From NCBI RefSeq assembly GCF_024498295.1, contig NZ_CP101827.1:624001-688000 (forward strand): a stretch of 64,000 nucleotides of DNA, written 5' to 3'. Within the stretch, counting starts at the first letter, position 1, and each line of letters opens with the position of its first letter. Of the stretch, positions 33,786 to 45,765 are shown one piece after another. Below the pieces are notes generated by a model that made no database searches, was not told where the DNA came from, and saw only the letters and a list, made by a program, of their open reading frames with translations. The translations under genes and the position numbers were made by a program. The stretch is from Thermocaproicibacter melissae. Its GTDB lineage: Bacteria > Bacillota > Clostridia > Oscillospirales > Acutalibacteraceae.

Positions 33786-36700
33786 AAAGAGAAGAGATTA
33801 AAAAAGTCGTCATCATTGGTTCCGGTCCTATCATTATCGGCCAAGCCGCGGAATTCGATTACGCGGGAACACAGGCTTGCCGCGCGCTGCGTGAGGAAGG
33901 CATCGAGGTAATTCTCATCAATTCCAATCCGGCAACCATTATGACAGACAAGCAGATTGCAGACAAAGTCTACATTGAGCCGCTGACGGTCGAAACAATC
34001 AAAAAAGTAATTCTCAAGGAACAGCCCGACAGCATTCTTCCGACACTCGGCGGGCAAAATGCGCTGAACCTCGCCGTGGAGCTTGAGGAATCCGGTTTCT
34101 TAAAGGAACACCATGTTGAGATGATCGGTACAAACGCCGATACCATCCGCATGGCGGAAGACCGTGAGCTGTTCAAAGAAGCCATGGCGCGAATCGGGGA
34201 ACCGGTGGCACGCAGTGCGATAGCGGAAAATATTGAAGACTGCGTCAAAGCAGCAAAAATGGTTGGTTATCCGGTCGTGGTGCGCCCGGCTTATACGCTT
34301 GGCGGCAGCGGCGGCGGTTTCGCCGACAACGAAGAAGAGCTCCGCGCAATTGCTGCGGTCGGTTTGAGCAGAAGCCGCGTCCATCAGGTGCTCATTGAGC
34401 GAAGCATCAAGGGCTGGAAAGAAATTGAATATGAAGTGATGCGCGACCACAACGATAACTGCATCACGGTCTGCAACATGGAAAACATTGACCCTGTTGG
34501 AGTTCACACAGGGGATTCCATCGTTGTGGCTCCATGCCAGACTTTGGCGGACAAAGAGCTCCAAATGCTCCGCACCTCTGCGTTGAAGATTATTCGAGAG
34601 CTTAAGGTCGAGGGTGGCTGCAATGTCCAGTTCGCCTTGAATCCTGACAGCTTTGAGTATGTTGTCATTGAAGTCAATCCGCGTGTCAGCCGTTCTTCGG
34701 CGCTTGCCTCAAAAGCAACCGGCTATCCGATTGCGAAGGTTGCTTCCAAGATTGCACTCGGCTATACACTTGATGAGATTCCGAACGCGATTACCCAGAA
34801 GACATATTCCTGCTTCGAGCCAACGCTCGATTACTGCGTGGTCAAAATTCCTCGCTGGCCGTTTGATAAATTCATCAACGCGAAGCGTGTCCTCGGAACG
34901 CAGATGAAAGCGACGGGCGAAGTGATGGGGATTGCACCGACTTTTGAAGCTGCGTTAATGAAGGCAATCCGCTGCCTGGAGCAAAACACGTACAGCCTCA
35001 TGGACAGCACCATTTCAAGCCTATCCGACGAGGCGTTAGACGAACGTCTGCATGTCGTGGATGACCGGCGTCTTTGGGTGGTCGCGGAAGCAATCCGCCG
35101 CGGCGTTTCGCTGGAAAAAATTCACGATATCACAAAGATAGACCTTTGGTTCCTCCATAAATTCCAGAACATTGTCAACCTTGAAAAGAAGATAGCAGCC
35201 GGACCGATGACCGAAGAGCTCCTGCGCGAAGCAAAAGAGAACGAGTTTTTGGATAAAACCATCTCGGAACTCAGCGGGATTTCCGTGGAGGAGCTCCGCT
35301 CGATGCAGGATAAATTCGGCATCCATCCGGTTTATAAAATGGTTGATACCTGCGCTGCAGAATTCAGCGCTGCAACGCCATACTATTATTCTAGGTATGG
35401 ATCAGAAAACGAGTCCGATCCGAAGTCCGATCGGAAAAAGGTGCTTGTAATCGGTTCCGGCCCGATTCGCATCGGGCAGGGAATCGAGTTTGACTTCTGC
35501 TCGGTCCACAGTGTATGGGCGCTGAAGGAACTTGGTTGCGAAACGATTATCGTCAACAACAACCCGGAAACCGTCAGTACGGATTTCGACGTGGCAGACA
35601 AACTGTATTTCGAGCCGCTGACGGAGGAGGATATTTACCACATCGTTCAGCTCGAAAAGCCGGACGGCGCTGTGGTTCAGTTCGGCGGTCAAACGGCCAT
35701 TAAGCTTGCGGGCGCCATTGAAAAAATGGGTGTACCCATTCTCGGCAGTTCCTATGACAGCATTGACGCGGCAGAAGACCGTGAGCGGTTCGATAAAATC
35801 CTGAACCAATGCAAGATTCCGCGTGCTGCCGGACGTACGGTATTCACCTGCGACGAAGCCATTTCCGCGGCTCATGAGCTGGGCTACCCGGTGTTGGTGC
35901 GCCCATCTTACGTGCTCGGCGGGCAGGGAATGCAGATTGCCTATTCCGACCAAGATATTATCGACCAAATCGGCATCATTAACCGTGTGACGCAGGAGCA
36001 CCCCATCCTTGTGGACAAATATATCATGGGTACCGAAGTCGAAGTGGATGCAGTTTGTGACGGCGTTGACACAATGATTCCGGGCATCATGCAGCACATT
36101 GAGCGCGCAGGCGTACATTCCGGGGATAGTATCTCGGTCTACCCGGCAATCGGTGTGGATAAAGAGATGCAGAACCTGATTGTGGAATATACCCGCAGTC
36201 TGGCAAAGGCGTTGAAAGTACGCGGCCTTCTGAACGTGCAGTATATTGTCCGCGACGGAAAAGTGTACGTCATCGAAGCAAACCCACGTTCCTCAAGAAC
36301 GGTTCCTTATATCAGCAAGGTTACCGGAATCCCAATTGTTCCTCTTGCAGTAGGTACGTTCTTCGGCAAAACACTGCCTGAGATGGGGTATCACTATGGG
36401 TTACAGAAAGAGCGTGACCTCGTAGCGATTAAGATGCCTGTTTTCTCGTTTGAAAAGCTGTACGGGCAAGATGTCAGCCTCGGCCCTGAAATGAAATCCA
36501 CAGGTGAAGTGCTTGGCGTAGCAAAGACATACGACGAGGCACTCATCAAAGCGTTTTACGGGGCCGGAGTGCATATGATTAAAAAAGGCAAGGTCATTAT
36601 CACCGTAAAAGATTCGGATAAAGAGGAAGTACTGCCGATTGCGCAGGGCCTCTATGACCTCGGATGGGTCATTCTCGCAACGGAAGGCACTTCCGAATTC

Positions 36701-36997
36701 CTGAACGACCACGGAATTCCGACAATCCGCCTTCACAAAATCGGAGACGGAACACCGGATATCCTTGACCATATTCTTTCCGGCGACATCAATCTGGTTA
36801 TCAATACACCTTCTAAGGGTGTAGCACACCATCGCGATGGTTACCGCATCCGCAGAAATGCAGTTGAAGCGGGCGTTCCATGCTTGACTTCACTTGACAC
36901 AGCAAACGCATTTCTGACTTGTGCACGTCATGTGGAAACCACACATCTGTCCGTTGTTGATATCACAAAGGTGTCAACATTCCTGAATTTCATCTGA
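33782..36997 (+). CDS. carB: Carbamoyl-phosphate synthase large subunit
   Basis: This 1071-residue protein is made of two homologous ATP-grasp halves, each beginning with a [20 protein letters not shown] motif (near residues 8 and 555), plus a C-terminal allosteric domain of the MGS fold (about 935-1071). The length is standard. It starts at GTG 33782, within the carA stop, with GGGAGG upstream. The product feeds pyrimidine and arginine pathways. Confidence 0.97.
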   Translation: MKREEIKKVVIIGSGPIIIGQAAEFDYAGTQACRALREEGIEVILINSNPATIMTDKQIADKVYIEPLTVETIKKVILKEQPDSILPTLGGQNALNLAVELEESGFLKEHHVEMIGTNADTIRMAEDRELFKEAMARIGEPVARSAIAENIEDCVKAAKMVGYPVVVRPAYTLGGSGGGFADNEEELRAIAAVGLSRSRVHQVLIERSIKGWKEIEYEVMRDHNDNCITVCNMENIDPVGVHTGDSIVVAPCQTLADKELQMLRTSALKIIRELKVEGGCNVQFALNPDSFEYVVIEVNPRVSRSSALASKATGYPIAKVASKIALGYTLDEIPNAITQKTYSCFEPTLDYCVVKIPRWPFDKFINAKRVLGTQMKATGEVMGIAPTFEAALMKAIRCLEQNTYSLMDSTISSLSDEALDERLHVVDDRRLWVVAEAIRRGVSLEKIHDITKIDLWFLHKFQNIVNLEKKIAAGPMTEELLREAKENEFLDKTISELSGISVEELRSMQDKFGIHPVYKMVDTCAAEFSAATPYYYSRYGSENESDPKSDRKKVLVIGSGPIRIGQGIEFDFCSVHSVWALKELGCETIIVNNNPETVSTDFDVADKLYFEPLTEEDIYHIVQLEKPDGAVVQFGGQTAIKLAGAIEKMGVPILGSSYDSIDAAEDRERFDKILNQCKIPRAAGRTVFTCDEAISAAHELGYPVLVRPSYVLGGQGMQIAYSDQDIIDQIGIINRVTQEHPILVDKYIMGTEVEVDAVCDGVDTMIPGIMQHIERAGVHSGDSISVYPAIGVDKEMQNLIVEYTRSLAKALKVRGLLNVQYIVRDGKVYVIEANPRSSRTVPYISKVTGIPIVPLAVGTFFGKTLPEMGYHYGLQKERDLVAIKMPVFSFEKLYGQDVSLGPEMKSTGEVLGVAKTYDEALIKAFYGAGVHMIKKGKVIITVKDSDKEEVLPIAQGLYDLGWVILATEGTSEFLNDHGIPTIRLHKIGDGTPDILDHILSGDINLVINTPSKGVAHHRDGYRIRRNAVEAGVPCLTSLDTANAFLTCARHVETTHLSVVDITKVSTFLNFI

Positions 36998-37073
36998 TCT
37001 GGAACCCGGGCTCCACACTGGCGCCCGGGCATTCCCATTTCAAAATATATATTTTAATCGGAGGGGAAAAGCC

Positions 37074-37781
37074 TTGGAAAAGAAAGAACAGCTGTATGAA
37101 GGAAAAGCCAAAAAGGTGTTTGCGACGGATGATAAGGATTACTGCATTGTAGAGTACAAGGATGATGCAACTGCCTTTAATGGCCTCAAAAAAGGCACGA
37201 TCGTTGGAAAAGGCATTGTCAACAACAAAATGTCGAATTATCTATTCAAGCTGCTAGAGAGCAAGGGGATTCCCACTCATTTTGAAAAACAGCTGAGCGA
37301 CAGGGAAACGCTCGTGAAAAAAGTGGAGATTGTTCCTCTTGAGGTCATCGTCCGCAACAAGGCTGCAGGAAGCCTCGCAAAGCGCCTCGGCATGGAGGAA
37401 GGCGCCGAACTGAAGTGCCCTGTTTTCGAATTCTGCTATAAGAGCGATGAACTCGGAGACCCGATGGTGAATGAATCCCATATTCTCGCCGCTGGGTTTG
37501 CAACCAAAGAGGAAATTGATCAGATCAGTGACATGGCGCTGAAGATTAACAAAATTCTCTGCGATTTCTTCCTCTCTGTCAATATTGAACTGATTGACTT
37601 TAAGTTGGAATTCGGACGTTTCCATGGTAAAATTATTCTTGCAGATGAAATTTCGCCGGATACCTGCCGCTTCTGGGATGTGAAAACTCACGAGAAGCTC
37701 GATAAAGACCGTTTCCGCAGGGATCTCGGCCATGTGGAAGAAGCATACCACGAGGTCATGAAAAGGATAGGCTTAGCATGA
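37074..37781 (+). CDS. purC: SAICAR synthetase
   Basis: This 235-residue enzyme joins CAIR and aspartate in purine synthesis. [11 protein letters not shown] at the start, [14 protein letters not shown], and [22 protein letters not shown] with PDTCRFWD are signatures. It starts at TTG 37074 with GGAGGGG upstream. The preceding 76 bases hold an inverted repeat (CCCGGGC/GCCCGGG) without a T-run. purF overlaps its stop by four bases. Confidence 0.95.
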   Translation: MEKKEQLYEGKAKKVFATDDKDYCIVEYKDDATAFNGLKKGTIVGKGIVNNKMSNYLFKLLESKGIPTHFEKQLSDRETLVKKVEIVPLEVIVRNKAAGSLAKRLGMEEGAELKCPVFEFCYKSDELGDPMVNESHILAAGFATKEEIDQISDMALKINKILCDFFLSVNIELIDFKLEFGRFHGKIILADEISPDTCRFWDVKTHEKLDKDRFRRDLGHVEEAYHEVMKRIGLA

Positions 37782-39235
37782 TGAATCGGTGCAGCAGTTA
37801 CATTCCGGAAGAGGAACATCCCGGGGAAGAGTGCGGTGTTTTCGGAATTTATTCCGATGGCACCGTCAACCCCGCCTATGCCACTTACAACGGGTTACTT
37901 GCCTTACAGCATCGAGGCCAGGAAAGCTGCGGAATTGCGGTCAATAACCGCGGCGTTATTTCCTATTCCAAAGACATGGGCCTCGTGACGGAAGCATTTA
38001 ACCACAAAATCCTTGACGGGCTGAACGGGCAGATGGCGGTAGGACATGTGCGCTACTCAACATCCGGCGCCAGTGTTCGCGAGAATGCGCAGCCCCTTGT
38101 CATGCGTTACATTAAGGGCACATTGGCAATTGCCCACAACGGCAACCTGACGAATGCGTATGAACTGCATCAGCTTTTAGCGCAGCGCGGCTGCATTTTC
38201 CAGACGACCATCGACACAGAAGTTGTGGCTTATATGATTGCGCGGGAACGCATTGATGCACCATCGATTGAAGAAGCGGTGCACCGTACAATGCCGAAAA
38301 TACACGGCGCGTACTCCATGATTATCATGAGTCCGCAGAAGCTGATTGCTGTGCGTGACCCGCACGGTTTCCGCCCGCTGTGCATCGGCAAGATTAACAA
38401 TTCCTATGTTTTTGCTTCCGAGACCTGCGCGCTGGATGCCTGCGGTGCCGAATTTGTCCGTGACGTAAGGCCCGGGGAGATCGTTGTCGTCGGTCCGGAT
38501 GGCTTCCAAAGCATTTATGAACCGGTCAACGTGAAAAAATCTCTCTGCGTCTTTGAGTATATCTATTTTGCACGGACAGACAGTATCATTGACGGAATCA
38601 GCGTTTACGAAGCCCGCAAGGAAGCAGGCAGACTTCTTGCAAGGCAGAAACCGGTGGATGCGGATATGGTCATCGGTGTTCCGGAATCCGGCATTGACGC
38701 CGCAATTGGCTACAGTGAAGAATCCGGAATCCCATATCAGAAAGGCATTGTCAAGAATTCCTATATCGGCCGCACCTTTATCAAGCCGAATCAGTCCGAG
38801 CGTGAGCGCAGTGTGCGCATTAAGCTGAATGCCCTTTCCACAGCGGTTCGCGGAAAACGAATTGTAATGCTGGATGATTCCATTGTTCGCGGAACCACGA
38901 GTGCGCGCATTGTTTCTATGCTAAAGGAATGCGGCGCAAAGGAAGTGCATCTGCGCATCAGTTCGCCGCCTTTCCTGTGGCCGTGCTATTACGGGACCGA
39001 TATTCCGTCAAAGGATGAGCTGATTGCCTGCAAGCACAGCATTGAAGAAATCGGGAAGATGAGTTTTGCAGATTCCATCGATTTTCTAAAGCTTGAGAAC
39101 CTGCCGAAAATGCTCGGAGGCCGCTGCAGCGGTTATTGCGATGCGTGCTTCTCCGGAAAATACCCTGCAGAAGTGCCGGAATACCTCGTTGCACGGAAAG
39201 ATTATGATTACTGCACGCCGATTAAACGGCTGTAA
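37778..39235 (+). CDS. purF: Amidophosphoribosyltransferase
   Basis: This 485-residue enzyme makes phosphoribosylamine from PRPP and glutamine, the first step of purine synthesis. A short propeptide ends before Cys19 (EECGVFGIY), the N-terminal nucleophile exposed by cleavage. The PRPP site is [13 protein letters not shown]. Cysteines for an iron-sulfur cluster are at the C-terminus ([14 protein letters not shown]), as in the Bacillus-type enzyme. It is translationally coupled to purC. Confidence 0.96.
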   Translation: MMNRCSSYIPEEEHPGEECGVFGIYSDGTVNPAYATYNGLLALQHRGQESCGIAVNNRGVISYSKDMGLVTEAFNHKILDGLNGQMAVGHVRYSTSGASVRENAQPLVMRYIKGTLAIAHNGNLTNAYELHQLLAQRGCIFQTTIDTEVVAYMIARERIDAPSIEEAVHRTMPKIHGAYSMIIMSPQKLIAVRDPHGFRPLCIGKINNSYVFASETCALDACGAEFVRDVRPGEIVVVGPDGFQSIYEPVNVKKSLCVFEYIYFARTDSIIDGISVYEARKEAGRLLARQKPVDADMVIGVPESGIDAAIGYSEESGIPYQKGIVKNSYIGRTFIKPNQSERERSVRIKLNALSTAVRGKRIVMLDDSIVRGTTSARIVSMLKECGAKEVHLRISSPPFLWPCYYGTDIPSKDELIACKHSIEEIGKMSFADSIDFLKLENLPKMLGGRCSGYCDACFSGKYPAEVPEYLVARKDYDYCTPIKRL

Positions 39236-39252
39236 TTTAGGAGGCAATATAC

Positions 39253-40686
39253 TTGCAAAGAGATACCTATGAATCGCCGCTTTCGTCACGCTATGCGGAC
39301 AAAAAAATGAAATACCTCTTTTCGCCGGATAAAAAGTTCCGCACCTGGCGCAGGCTTTGGATCGCACTGGCTGAAGCTGAGAAGGAGCTGGGCCTGAATA
39401 TTACAGATGAGCAAATCAATGAGATGAAGGCACATCAGGACGACATCAATTACGAAGTAGCAGAGGCACGCGAAAAAGAAGTCCGTCATGATGTGATGTC
39501 TCACGTCTATGCGTTTGGCGTTCAGTGCCCGAAAGCGGAGCCGATTATCCATCTGGGGGCAACTTCCTGCTATGTAGGGGATAATACCGACCTAATTATA
39601 ATGAATGAGGCTTTGTGCCTCATTCGTGACAAAATCGTCAACGTGATTCGCATTCTTTCCAAATTTGCAATGAAATACCGCAGCCTTCCGACACTGGCCT
39701 TTACGCATTTTCAGCCGGCTCAGCCGACGACAGTCGGAAAGCGCGCTACGCTTTGGATTCAGGATTTGCTGATGGATTTGGAAGACGTAGAATACCTTCT
39801 TTCCGGGGCGAAGCTGCTCGGCTCAAAGGGAACAACCGGTACGCAAGCGAGCTTCTTGGAACTCTTCGACGGGGACCATGAAAAGGTACGCCGCCTCGAT
39901 GAGATTATCGCCAAGAAAATGGGTTACAGCAGCTGCTTTGCGGTATCCGGGCAGACATACTCGAGAAAGCAAGACAGCAGAGTGCTTGCTGTTCTCAGCG
40001 GCATTGCGCAGAGTGCGGCAAAATTTTCAAATGACATTCGTCTTCTTCAGCATTTGAAGGAAGTGGAGGAGCCGTTTGAAAAGAACCAGATTGGTTCTTC
40101 CGCGATGGCGTATAAACGCAATCCGATGCGAAGCGAGCGAATTGCCTCTCTGGCCCGGTATGTTATGATTGACAGCCTGAACCCGTGCATTACAGCGGCA
40201 ACGCAGTGGTTCGAGCGTACTCTCGATGATTCGGCGAATAAACGTATCAGTATACCGGAAGCCTTCCTTGCAGTGGATGGTATTCTCAATCTATACAGCA
40301 ATGTGGCGGACGGCCTTGTCGTTTACCCGAAGGTCATTCAAAAGCACCTAGAGAGCGAACTTCCGTTTATGGCGACGGAAAACATCATGATGGACGCTGT
40401 CAAACGCGGCGGGGACCGCCAGAAGCTCCATGAGCGGATTCGTGTTCATTCCATGGCAGCCGCAAAGATTGTGAAGGAGCAGGGCGGCAAAAACGATCTC
40501 CTTGACCGCATTGCGGCAGATGAAGCTTTCGGCGTTTCCAGAGAAGAATTGGACCGGATTGTCCGGCCGGAGAATTTCGTGGGGAGAGCGCCGGAACAAA
40601 CGGAAGAGTTTATTCTTGAAATCGTTGAACCAGTTTTGAAAAAGTACCAGAATGTTGCCGATGAAAAAACAGAAATAAATGTTTAG
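39253..40686 (+). CDS. purB: Adenylosuccinate lyase
   Basis: This 477-residue fumarase-superfamily enzyme cleaves both SAICAR and adenylosuccinate. HLGATSCYVGDN, GTTGTQASFLELF and the mobile-loop signature GSSAMAYKRNPM are clear. It starts at TTG 39253 with TAGGAGG upstream. It follows purF by 17 bases, and the next gene has its own promoter. Confidence 0.95.
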   Translation: MQRDTYESPLSSRYADKKMKYLFSPDKKFRTWRRLWIALAEAEKELGLNITDEQINEMKAHQDDINYEVAEAREKEVRHDVMSHVYAFGVQCPKAEPIIHLGATSCYVGDNTDLIIMNEALCLIRDKIVNVIRILSKFAMKYRSLPTLAFTHFQPAQPTTVGKRATLWIQDLLMDLEDVEYLLSGAKLLGSKGTTGTQASFLELFDGDHEKVRRLDEIIAKKMGYSSCFAVSGQTYSRKQDSRVLAVLSGIAQSAAKFSNDIRLLQHLKEVEEPFEKNQIGSSAMAYKRNPMRSERIASLARYVMIDSLNPCITAATQWFERTLDDSANKRISIPEAFLAVDGILNLYSNVADGLVVYPKVIQKHLESELPFMATENIMMDAVKRGGDRQKLHERIRVHSMAAAKIVKEQGGKNDLLDRIAADEAFGVSREELDRIVRPENFVGRAPEQTEEFILEIVEPVLKKYQNVADEKTEINV

Positions 40687-40694
40687 AGTTTTAT

Positions 40695-40723
40695 TTGAGT
40701 TTCGTCCGAATTTATGCTATATT
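40695..40723 (+). promoter_or_regulatory. Promoter of purA
   Basis: TTGAGT (40695-40700) and an extended TGC-TATATT (-10 at 40718-40723) are 17 bases apart. A leader of about 70 bases with a small CGGGCA/TGCCCG hairpin follows. Confidence 0.7.
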
Positions 40724-40801
40724 ATATAAGTTGTTTTACGGGCACCTGAAGCCGCGGGATGCCCGATTTATGAATGTTGCGGCATTATGGAGTTGATTTG
40801 A

Positions 40802-42079
40802 ATGGTTACAGCAATTGTCGGTGCTTGCTGGGGCGACGAAGGCAAAGGAAAAATCACGGACGTTGAAGCAGCAAAGTCCGATATTGTCATTCGCTTTCAG
40901 GGCGGCTGTAATGCCGGCCATACGATTATAAACAGTTACGGAAAGTTTGCGCTTCATCAGCTTCCGTCTGGCGTTTTTCACAGCCATATCACCAACGTGA
41001 TTGGAAACGGTGTAGCTCTGAACGCAGAGAAATTCATTTCGGAGCTAAACGAACTCACTGAGCGAGGAGTTCCGAAACCGAAGATTCTCATTTCCAATCG
41101 CGCACAGGTTGTTATGCCTTACCACATTTTGCAGGATACGTACGAAGAGGCGCGTTTGTCCTCTCATTCGTTCGGATCGACGAAATCTGGTATTGCGCCG
41201 TTCTATTCCGACAAATTTGCAAAAATCGGATTCCAAGTCAGTGAACTGTTTGAAGACGAAGCTTCCCTTCGGGAAAAGATCGACCACGTTCTTGCCCTTA
41301 AGAATGTGTATTTCGAGCATCTGTATCATAAGCCGAAACTCGAAGCCGATGTTCTTTACAACAAGCTGATGGAATACAAAGAGATTCTTGCACCTTATGT
41401 GGCAGATACCTTTGAATTCCTCTATCAGGCGGTCAAAGAAGGGAAAAATATCCTTTTGGAAGGCCAGCTCGGGTCATTAAAAGACCCTGATTTTGGCATC
41501 TATCCGATGGTTACTTCCTCCAATACTCTTGCCGGCTACGGTTCTGTGAGCACCGGTATTCCGCCGTATGAGATTAAGAATATCATTGCTGTCGTCAAGG
41601 CTTATTCCAGTGCTGTCGGTGCCGGTGAATTTGTCAGCGAGATTTTCGGAGAAGAAGCGGAGGAACTTCGCCGGAGAGGCGGAGATGGCGGCGAATACGG
41701 CGCAACAACAGGCAGACCGCGCAGAATGGGTTGGCTTGACCTTGTTGCTGCCCGCTATGGATGCCGAGTACAGGGCGCAACCAGTGTTGCCTTCACGGTT
41801 CTCGATGCACTTGGCTATCTGGATGAAATTCCGGTCTGTGTTGCCTATGAGCTGGATGGGAAGCGGATTGATTACTTCCCGCCGACAGTTGATTTGAAGC
41901 GCTGCAAACCGGTGCTTAAAACTTTGCCGGGCTGGAAGTGCGATATCCGCGGAATCAAGAAGTTTGAAGATTTACCGGAAAACGCAAGGCGGTATGTCGA
42001 GTTCGCAGAGCAGGAAATCGGTGTTCCGATTAGAATGGTTTCTAACGGACCGACGCGCGACGATATTATTTACCGGTAA
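40802..42079 (+). CDS. purA: Adenylosuccinate synthetase
   Basis: This 425-residue GTP enzyme makes adenylosuccinate from IMP and aspartate. The P-loop-like start CWGDEGKGKITD, GGCNAGHTI, a GRPRRMGWLD segment and the C-terminal RMVSNGPTRDD are family features. It has its own promoter and a ribosome site TGGAG. Confidence 0.95.
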   Translation: MVTAIVGACWGDEGKGKITDVEAAKSDIVIRFQGGCNAGHTIINSYGKFALHQLPSGVFHSHITNVIGNGVALNAEKFISELNELTERGVPKPKILISNRAQVVMPYHILQDTYEEARLSSHSFGSTKSGIAPFYSDKFAKIGFQVSELFEDEASLREKIDHVLALKNVYFEHLYHKPKLEADVLYNKLMEYKEILAPYVADTFEFLYQAVKEGKNILLEGQLGSLKDPDFGIYPMVTSSNTLAGYGSVSTGIPPYEIKNIIAVVKAYSSAVGAGEFVSEIFGEEAEELRRRGGDGGEYGATTGRPRRMGWLDLVAARYGCRVQGATSVAFTVLDALGYLDEIPVCVAYELDGKRIDYFPPTVDLKRCKPVLKTLPGWKCDIRGIKKFEDLPENARRYVEFAEQEIGVPIRMVSNGPTRDDIIYR

Positions 42080-42149
42080 TTTTCTGTAAGAATCATGCTA
42101 CTAAAAGAAAAATCAGCCACAGTTTTCTAGACTGGAAGGTGCATTTTAT

Positions 42150-43976
42150 ATGTGTGGAATTGTTGGATATGTAGGCCAAGACCAGGCTGCTCCGATTTTG
42201 CTTGAAGGCCTTGCAAAACTTGAATATCGCGGTTATGATTCCGCAGGTGTCGCTGTTTACGACGGGACGTCAATTCAGGTTGTAAAGTCCAAAGGAAGAT
42301 TGAAAGTTCTCAGTGATAAGATTCACGGTGGGGCGGATATGACCGGAAATATCGGAATCGGCCATACCCGCTGGGCTACGCACGGAAAACCATCCGATGT
42401 GAATGCCCATCCTCATGTCAGTGAATCCGGCAAATTTGCAATTGTTCATAACGGAGTCATTGAAAATTATCTTGAGCTGAAAAGCGATTTGCTTGAGAAG
42501 GGCTGCCACTTTGTTTCGGAAACAGATACTGAAGTTGTCGCCCAGTTGTTAGACTACAATTATAAAGGCAATCTTCTTGAAGCTGTTATTAAGACGCTGA
42601 AAAAAATACGCGGTTCTTACGCTTTTGGAATTATTTGTAAAGATTGGCCTGACCGCATTATCGGTGTGAGGAAAGAAAGCCCGCTGATTGTCGGCCTCGG
42701 CAAAGGTGAGAATTTCATCGCATCTGACATTCCGGCAATTCTGAGCCACACGAGAGAAATTTACCGCCTGCAGGAAAATGAAATTGCGGTTATTCAGGCA
42801 GACGGCGTGACGGTTTACAATATGGACCAGGAGGTCATTGAAAAGACTCCGGATCATATTAACTGGGACATTTCCGCAGCGGAGAAATGCGGCTATGAAC
42901 ATTTCATGGCAAAAGAAATCATGGAACAGCCCAAGGCGGTTCATGACACAATATCTCCGCGTATTAAAAATGGGCGAATTGTACTTGATAATATCACCCT
43001 GACCAAGGAACAGCTTGAAAACATATCCAGGATTATGATTGTTGCTTGCGGTTCCGCATATCATGTCGGTGTTGTAGCAAAATATGTATTTGAACGCTTT
43101 ACACATATTCCGGTTGAAGTAGATGTTGCTTCGGAATTCCGTTATCGTGACCCGATTATCGACGAACATGTTCTTGTCCTTGTTATTAGTCAATCGGGCG
43201 AAACCGCAGATACTCTTGCTGCTCTGAGAGAGGCAAAGCGCCTTGGTGCACGTACAATTTCCATTGTCAATGTTGTCGGCAGCTCGATTGCGAATGAGTC
43301 AGACGATGTGCTGTATACTTGGGCAGGCCCTGAAATTGCGGTTGCTACGACAAAGGCTTACAGTACGCAATTAGCGGTAATTTATCTGCTTGCAATTTAT
43401 ATTGCGGAAAAAATGGGCGTCATTTCAGAGGCCGATTATCAGTACTATATCTCCGAACTGCAGTCACTACCGGACAAAATTGCTGAAACACTGGATTCCA
43501 AAGCCCATGTGCGCGCTGTAGCTGAGCAGTTCTATCAGAAGAAAGATGTATTCTTTATTGGAAGAAACATAGACTATGCGATGTCTCTGGAAGGCTCTCT
43601 TAAGCTCAAAGAGATTTCATACATTCACTCAGAAGCTTATGCCGCAGGTGAGCTGAAGCATGGGACGATTTCACTGATTGAAAACGGAACTCTTGTCATT
43701 GCACTTGCAACACAAAAACGTCTTTTTGAGAAAATGATGAGCAATATAAAAGAGGTTAAAGCAAGAGGAGCGACAGTCCTAGGCGTTACGACGTACAGTA
43801 ACCAGCAAATCGAGAAGGAAGCAGAATATGTGTTTTATATTCCGGAAATCTGCGACATGATGTTGCCCTCTTTGGCTGTGATTCCTCTCCAGATGTTTGC
43901 TTATAATATTGCCAATCTGAAGGGTTGCGATATTGACAAACCAAGGAATCTTGCAAAATCTGTTACAGTGGAATGA
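42150..43976 (+). CDS. glmS: Glutamine--fructose-6-phosphate aminotransferase
   Basis: This 608-residue enzyme makes glucosamine-6-phosphate for cell-wall synthesis. Cys2 is the glutaminase nucleophile (MCGIVGYVG), the N-terminal domain has [13 protein letters not shown], and two SIS sugar-isomerase domains follow ([24 protein letters not shown]). No glmS ribozyme core is recognised in the 70 bases upstream. The length is standard. Confidence 0.96.
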   Translation: MCGIVGYVGQDQAAPILLEGLAKLEYRGYDSAGVAVYDGTSIQVVKSKGRLKVLSDKIHGGADMTGNIGIGHTRWATHGKPSDVNAHPHVSESGKFAIVHNGVIENYLELKSDLLEKGCHFVSETDTEVVAQLLDYNYKGNLLEAVIKTLKKIRGSYAFGIICKDWPDRIIGVRKESPLIVGLGKGENFIASDIPAILSHTREIYRLQENEIAVIQADGVTVYNMDQEVIEKTPDHINWDISAAEKCGYEHFMAKEIMEQPKAVHDTISPRIKNGRIVLDNITLTKEQLENISRIMIVACGSAYHVGVVAKYVFERFTHIPVEVDVASEFRYRDPIIDEHVLVLVISQSGETADTLAALREAKRLGARTISIVNVVGSSIANESDDVLYTWAGPEIAVATTKAYSTQLAVIYLLAIYIAEKMGVISEADYQYYISELQSLPDKIAETLDSKAHVRAVAEQFYQKKDVFFIGRNIDYAMSLEGSLKLKEISYIHSEAYAAGELKHGTISLIENGTLVIALATQKRLFEKMMSNIKEVKARGATVLGVTTYSNQQIEKEAEYVFYIPEICDMMLPSLAVIPLQMFAYNIANLKGCDIDKPRNLAKSVTVE

Positions 43977-43987
43977 AAGGAGATTTC

Positions 43988-45526
43988 ATGAGAAGCAATG
44001 AGGCAGTTTTAGTCCTCGATTTTGGCGGACAGTACAGCCAGCTGATTGCGAGAAGAGTTCGCGATTTGCATGTGTATTGTGAAATCAAGCCATATCGGAC
44101 ATCTGCAGAAAAGATAGCAGAAGGGAATTACCGCGGAATTATTTTTTCGGGAGGCCCTAACAGCGTTTATTCCGACCAGGCTCCCAAATGTGATAAAAAA
44201 ATCTTTTCGCTGGGAATCCCTGTTTTAGGTATATGCTACGGTGCGCAGCTGATGGCGCAGACATTGAACGGGACGGTAGCATCTAGCCCTGTCAGGGAAT
44301 ATGGAAAGACCGCCGTAAAGTTCAACACTGATTCTCGTCTATTTGCCGGAATGCCGGCTGAATCTGTTTGCTGGATGAGCCATACGGACTATATTTCCAA
44401 TGTTCCTGAAGGTTTCAGCGTAACCGCCACAAGTGACGCTTGTCCGGTCGCCGCTATGGAAAATCCGGATCGTTCTCTTTATGCGACCCAGTTCCACCCG
44501 GAAGTGCAGCATACAGAGTACGGTACGCAGCTGTTGAAAAACTTTTTGTATGATATCTGCGGCTGCAGTGGAGATTGGCAAATGGATTCATTTGTCACAT
44601 CTTCCGTTGAGAACCTGAAAAAGACAATCGGAGACAAAAAAGTTATCTGTGCTCTTTCCGGTGGCGTTGATTCTTCTGTCGCTGCGGTTTTGGTGCATCG
44701 AGCCGTTGGCAAAAACTTAACCTGCATTTTTGTTGACCACGGCCTTTTGAGAAAAGGTGAGGGCGATGAAGTTGAAAAAGTCTTCCGCCAGCAGTTTGAT
44801 ATTAACCTGATTCGCGTCAATGCACAGGAGCGTTTTCTGACAAAACTCGCCGGTGTAACGGAACCCGAGAAGAAGCGCAAAATCATCGGTGAAGAATTTA
44901 TCCGTGTTTTTGAAGAAGAAGCGAAAAAGATTGGTCATGTGGACTATCTTTGCCAGGGTACAATTTATCCTGACGTTGTAGAAAGCGGAACCGGTGATGC
45001 GGCTACCATTAAGAGCCACCACAATGTCGGCGGATTGCCGGATGACATTGGATTTACCGGCATTGTTGAGCCGTTGCGTGACCTTTTTAAGGATGAAGTT
45101 CGTAAAGTCGGCACGCAACTCGGAATTCCCGACAGCCTTGTTTGGCGTCAGCCATTCCCGGGACCCGGCCTTGCAATCCGCGTGATGGGTGAGGTAACGG
45201 CCGAGAAACTGGAAATATTGAAGGAAGCTGATGCTATCTTCCGTGAAGAGATTGCAAATGCCGGCCTTGGGCGTTCCATTAACCAATATTTTGCTGTTCT
45301 TACCGGAATCAAGAGCGTCGGAGTTATGGGCGATGGCCGTACCTACGACAATACCATCGCCTTGCGCGGAGTTACCACGTCCGACTTTATGACTGCGGAT
45401 TGGGCGCGTATCCCTTATGATGTTCTTGCGAAGGTTTCCGACCGTATTGTCAACGAGGTTCGCAACGTGAACCGCGTTGTTTACGACATCACGAGCAAGC
45501 CCCCAGCCACCATCGAGTGGGAATAA
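43988..45526 (+). CDS. guaA: GMP synthase
   Basis: This 512-residue enzyme converts XMP to GMP with glutamine. The amidotransferase domain has [11 protein letters not shown] and [10 protein letters not shown], and the PP-loop ATP domain has [12 protein letters not shown]. The last 110 residues form the dimer domain ending in PPATIEWE. The start at 43988 has AAAGGAG upstream; the longer frame would overlap glmS. A strong terminator follows. Confidence 0.96.
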   Translation: MRSNEAVLVLDFGGQYSQLIARRVRDLHVYCEIKPYRTSAEKIAEGNYRGIIFSGGPNSVYSDQAPKCDKKIFSLGIPVLGICYGAQLMAQTLNGTVASSPVREYGKTAVKFNTDSRLFAGMPAESVCWMSHTDYISNVPEGFSVTATSDACPVAAMENPDRSLYATQFHPEVQHTEYGTQLLKNFLYDICGCSGDWQMDSFVTSSVENLKKTIGDKKVICALSGGVDSSVAAVLVHRAVGKNLTCIFVDHGLLRKGEGDEVEKVFRQQFDINLIRVNAQERFLTKLAGVTEPEKKRKIIGEEFIRVFEEEAKKIGHVDYLCQGTIYPDVVESGTGDAATIKSHHNVGGLPDDIGFTGIVEPLRDLFKDEVRKVGTQLGIPDSLVWRQPFPGPGLAIRVMGEVTAEKLEILKEADAIFREEIANAGLGRSINQYFAVLTGIKSVGVMGDGRTYDNTIALRGVTTSDFMTADWARIPYDVLAKVSDRIVNEVRNVNRVVYDITSKPPATIEWE

Positions 45527-45542
45527 AACAAAACCATGAATT

Positions 45543-45584
45543 TGGCCTTGTCGATACTTAGGCATCGACAAGGCCTTTTTGTTA
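45543..45584 (+). terminator. Terminator of guaA
   Basis: GGCCTTGTCGAT pairs with ATCGACAAGGCC around an 8-base loop, followed by TTTTTG. Confidence 0.9.
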
Positions 45585-45676
45585 TGTTATTTTAATGCCA
45601 AGTTTCTAGCTAAAATCGCATTTAACCAACAAATAATCTGTAAGTAGACCTTAACAACAACTGATAGAGTACAATA

Positions 45677-45689
45677 AAGTTCGCAATTT
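45677..45689 (+). repeat. Left terminal inverted repeat of the IS
   Basis: AAGTTCGCAATTT is the exact complement of 46973-46985. Confidence 0.75.
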
Positions 45690-45765
45690 CGAGAAGGTAT
45701 AGAAAAGCCATTGGGACTCCTTTAAAATGAATGGTGTCAAGACATTCAAAAAGGAGTTGGTCCCA

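Noticed and set aside
42080-42149. Possible glmS ribozyme upstream of glmS
   Set aside because: The gap is only 70 bases and I see no ribozyme core there.
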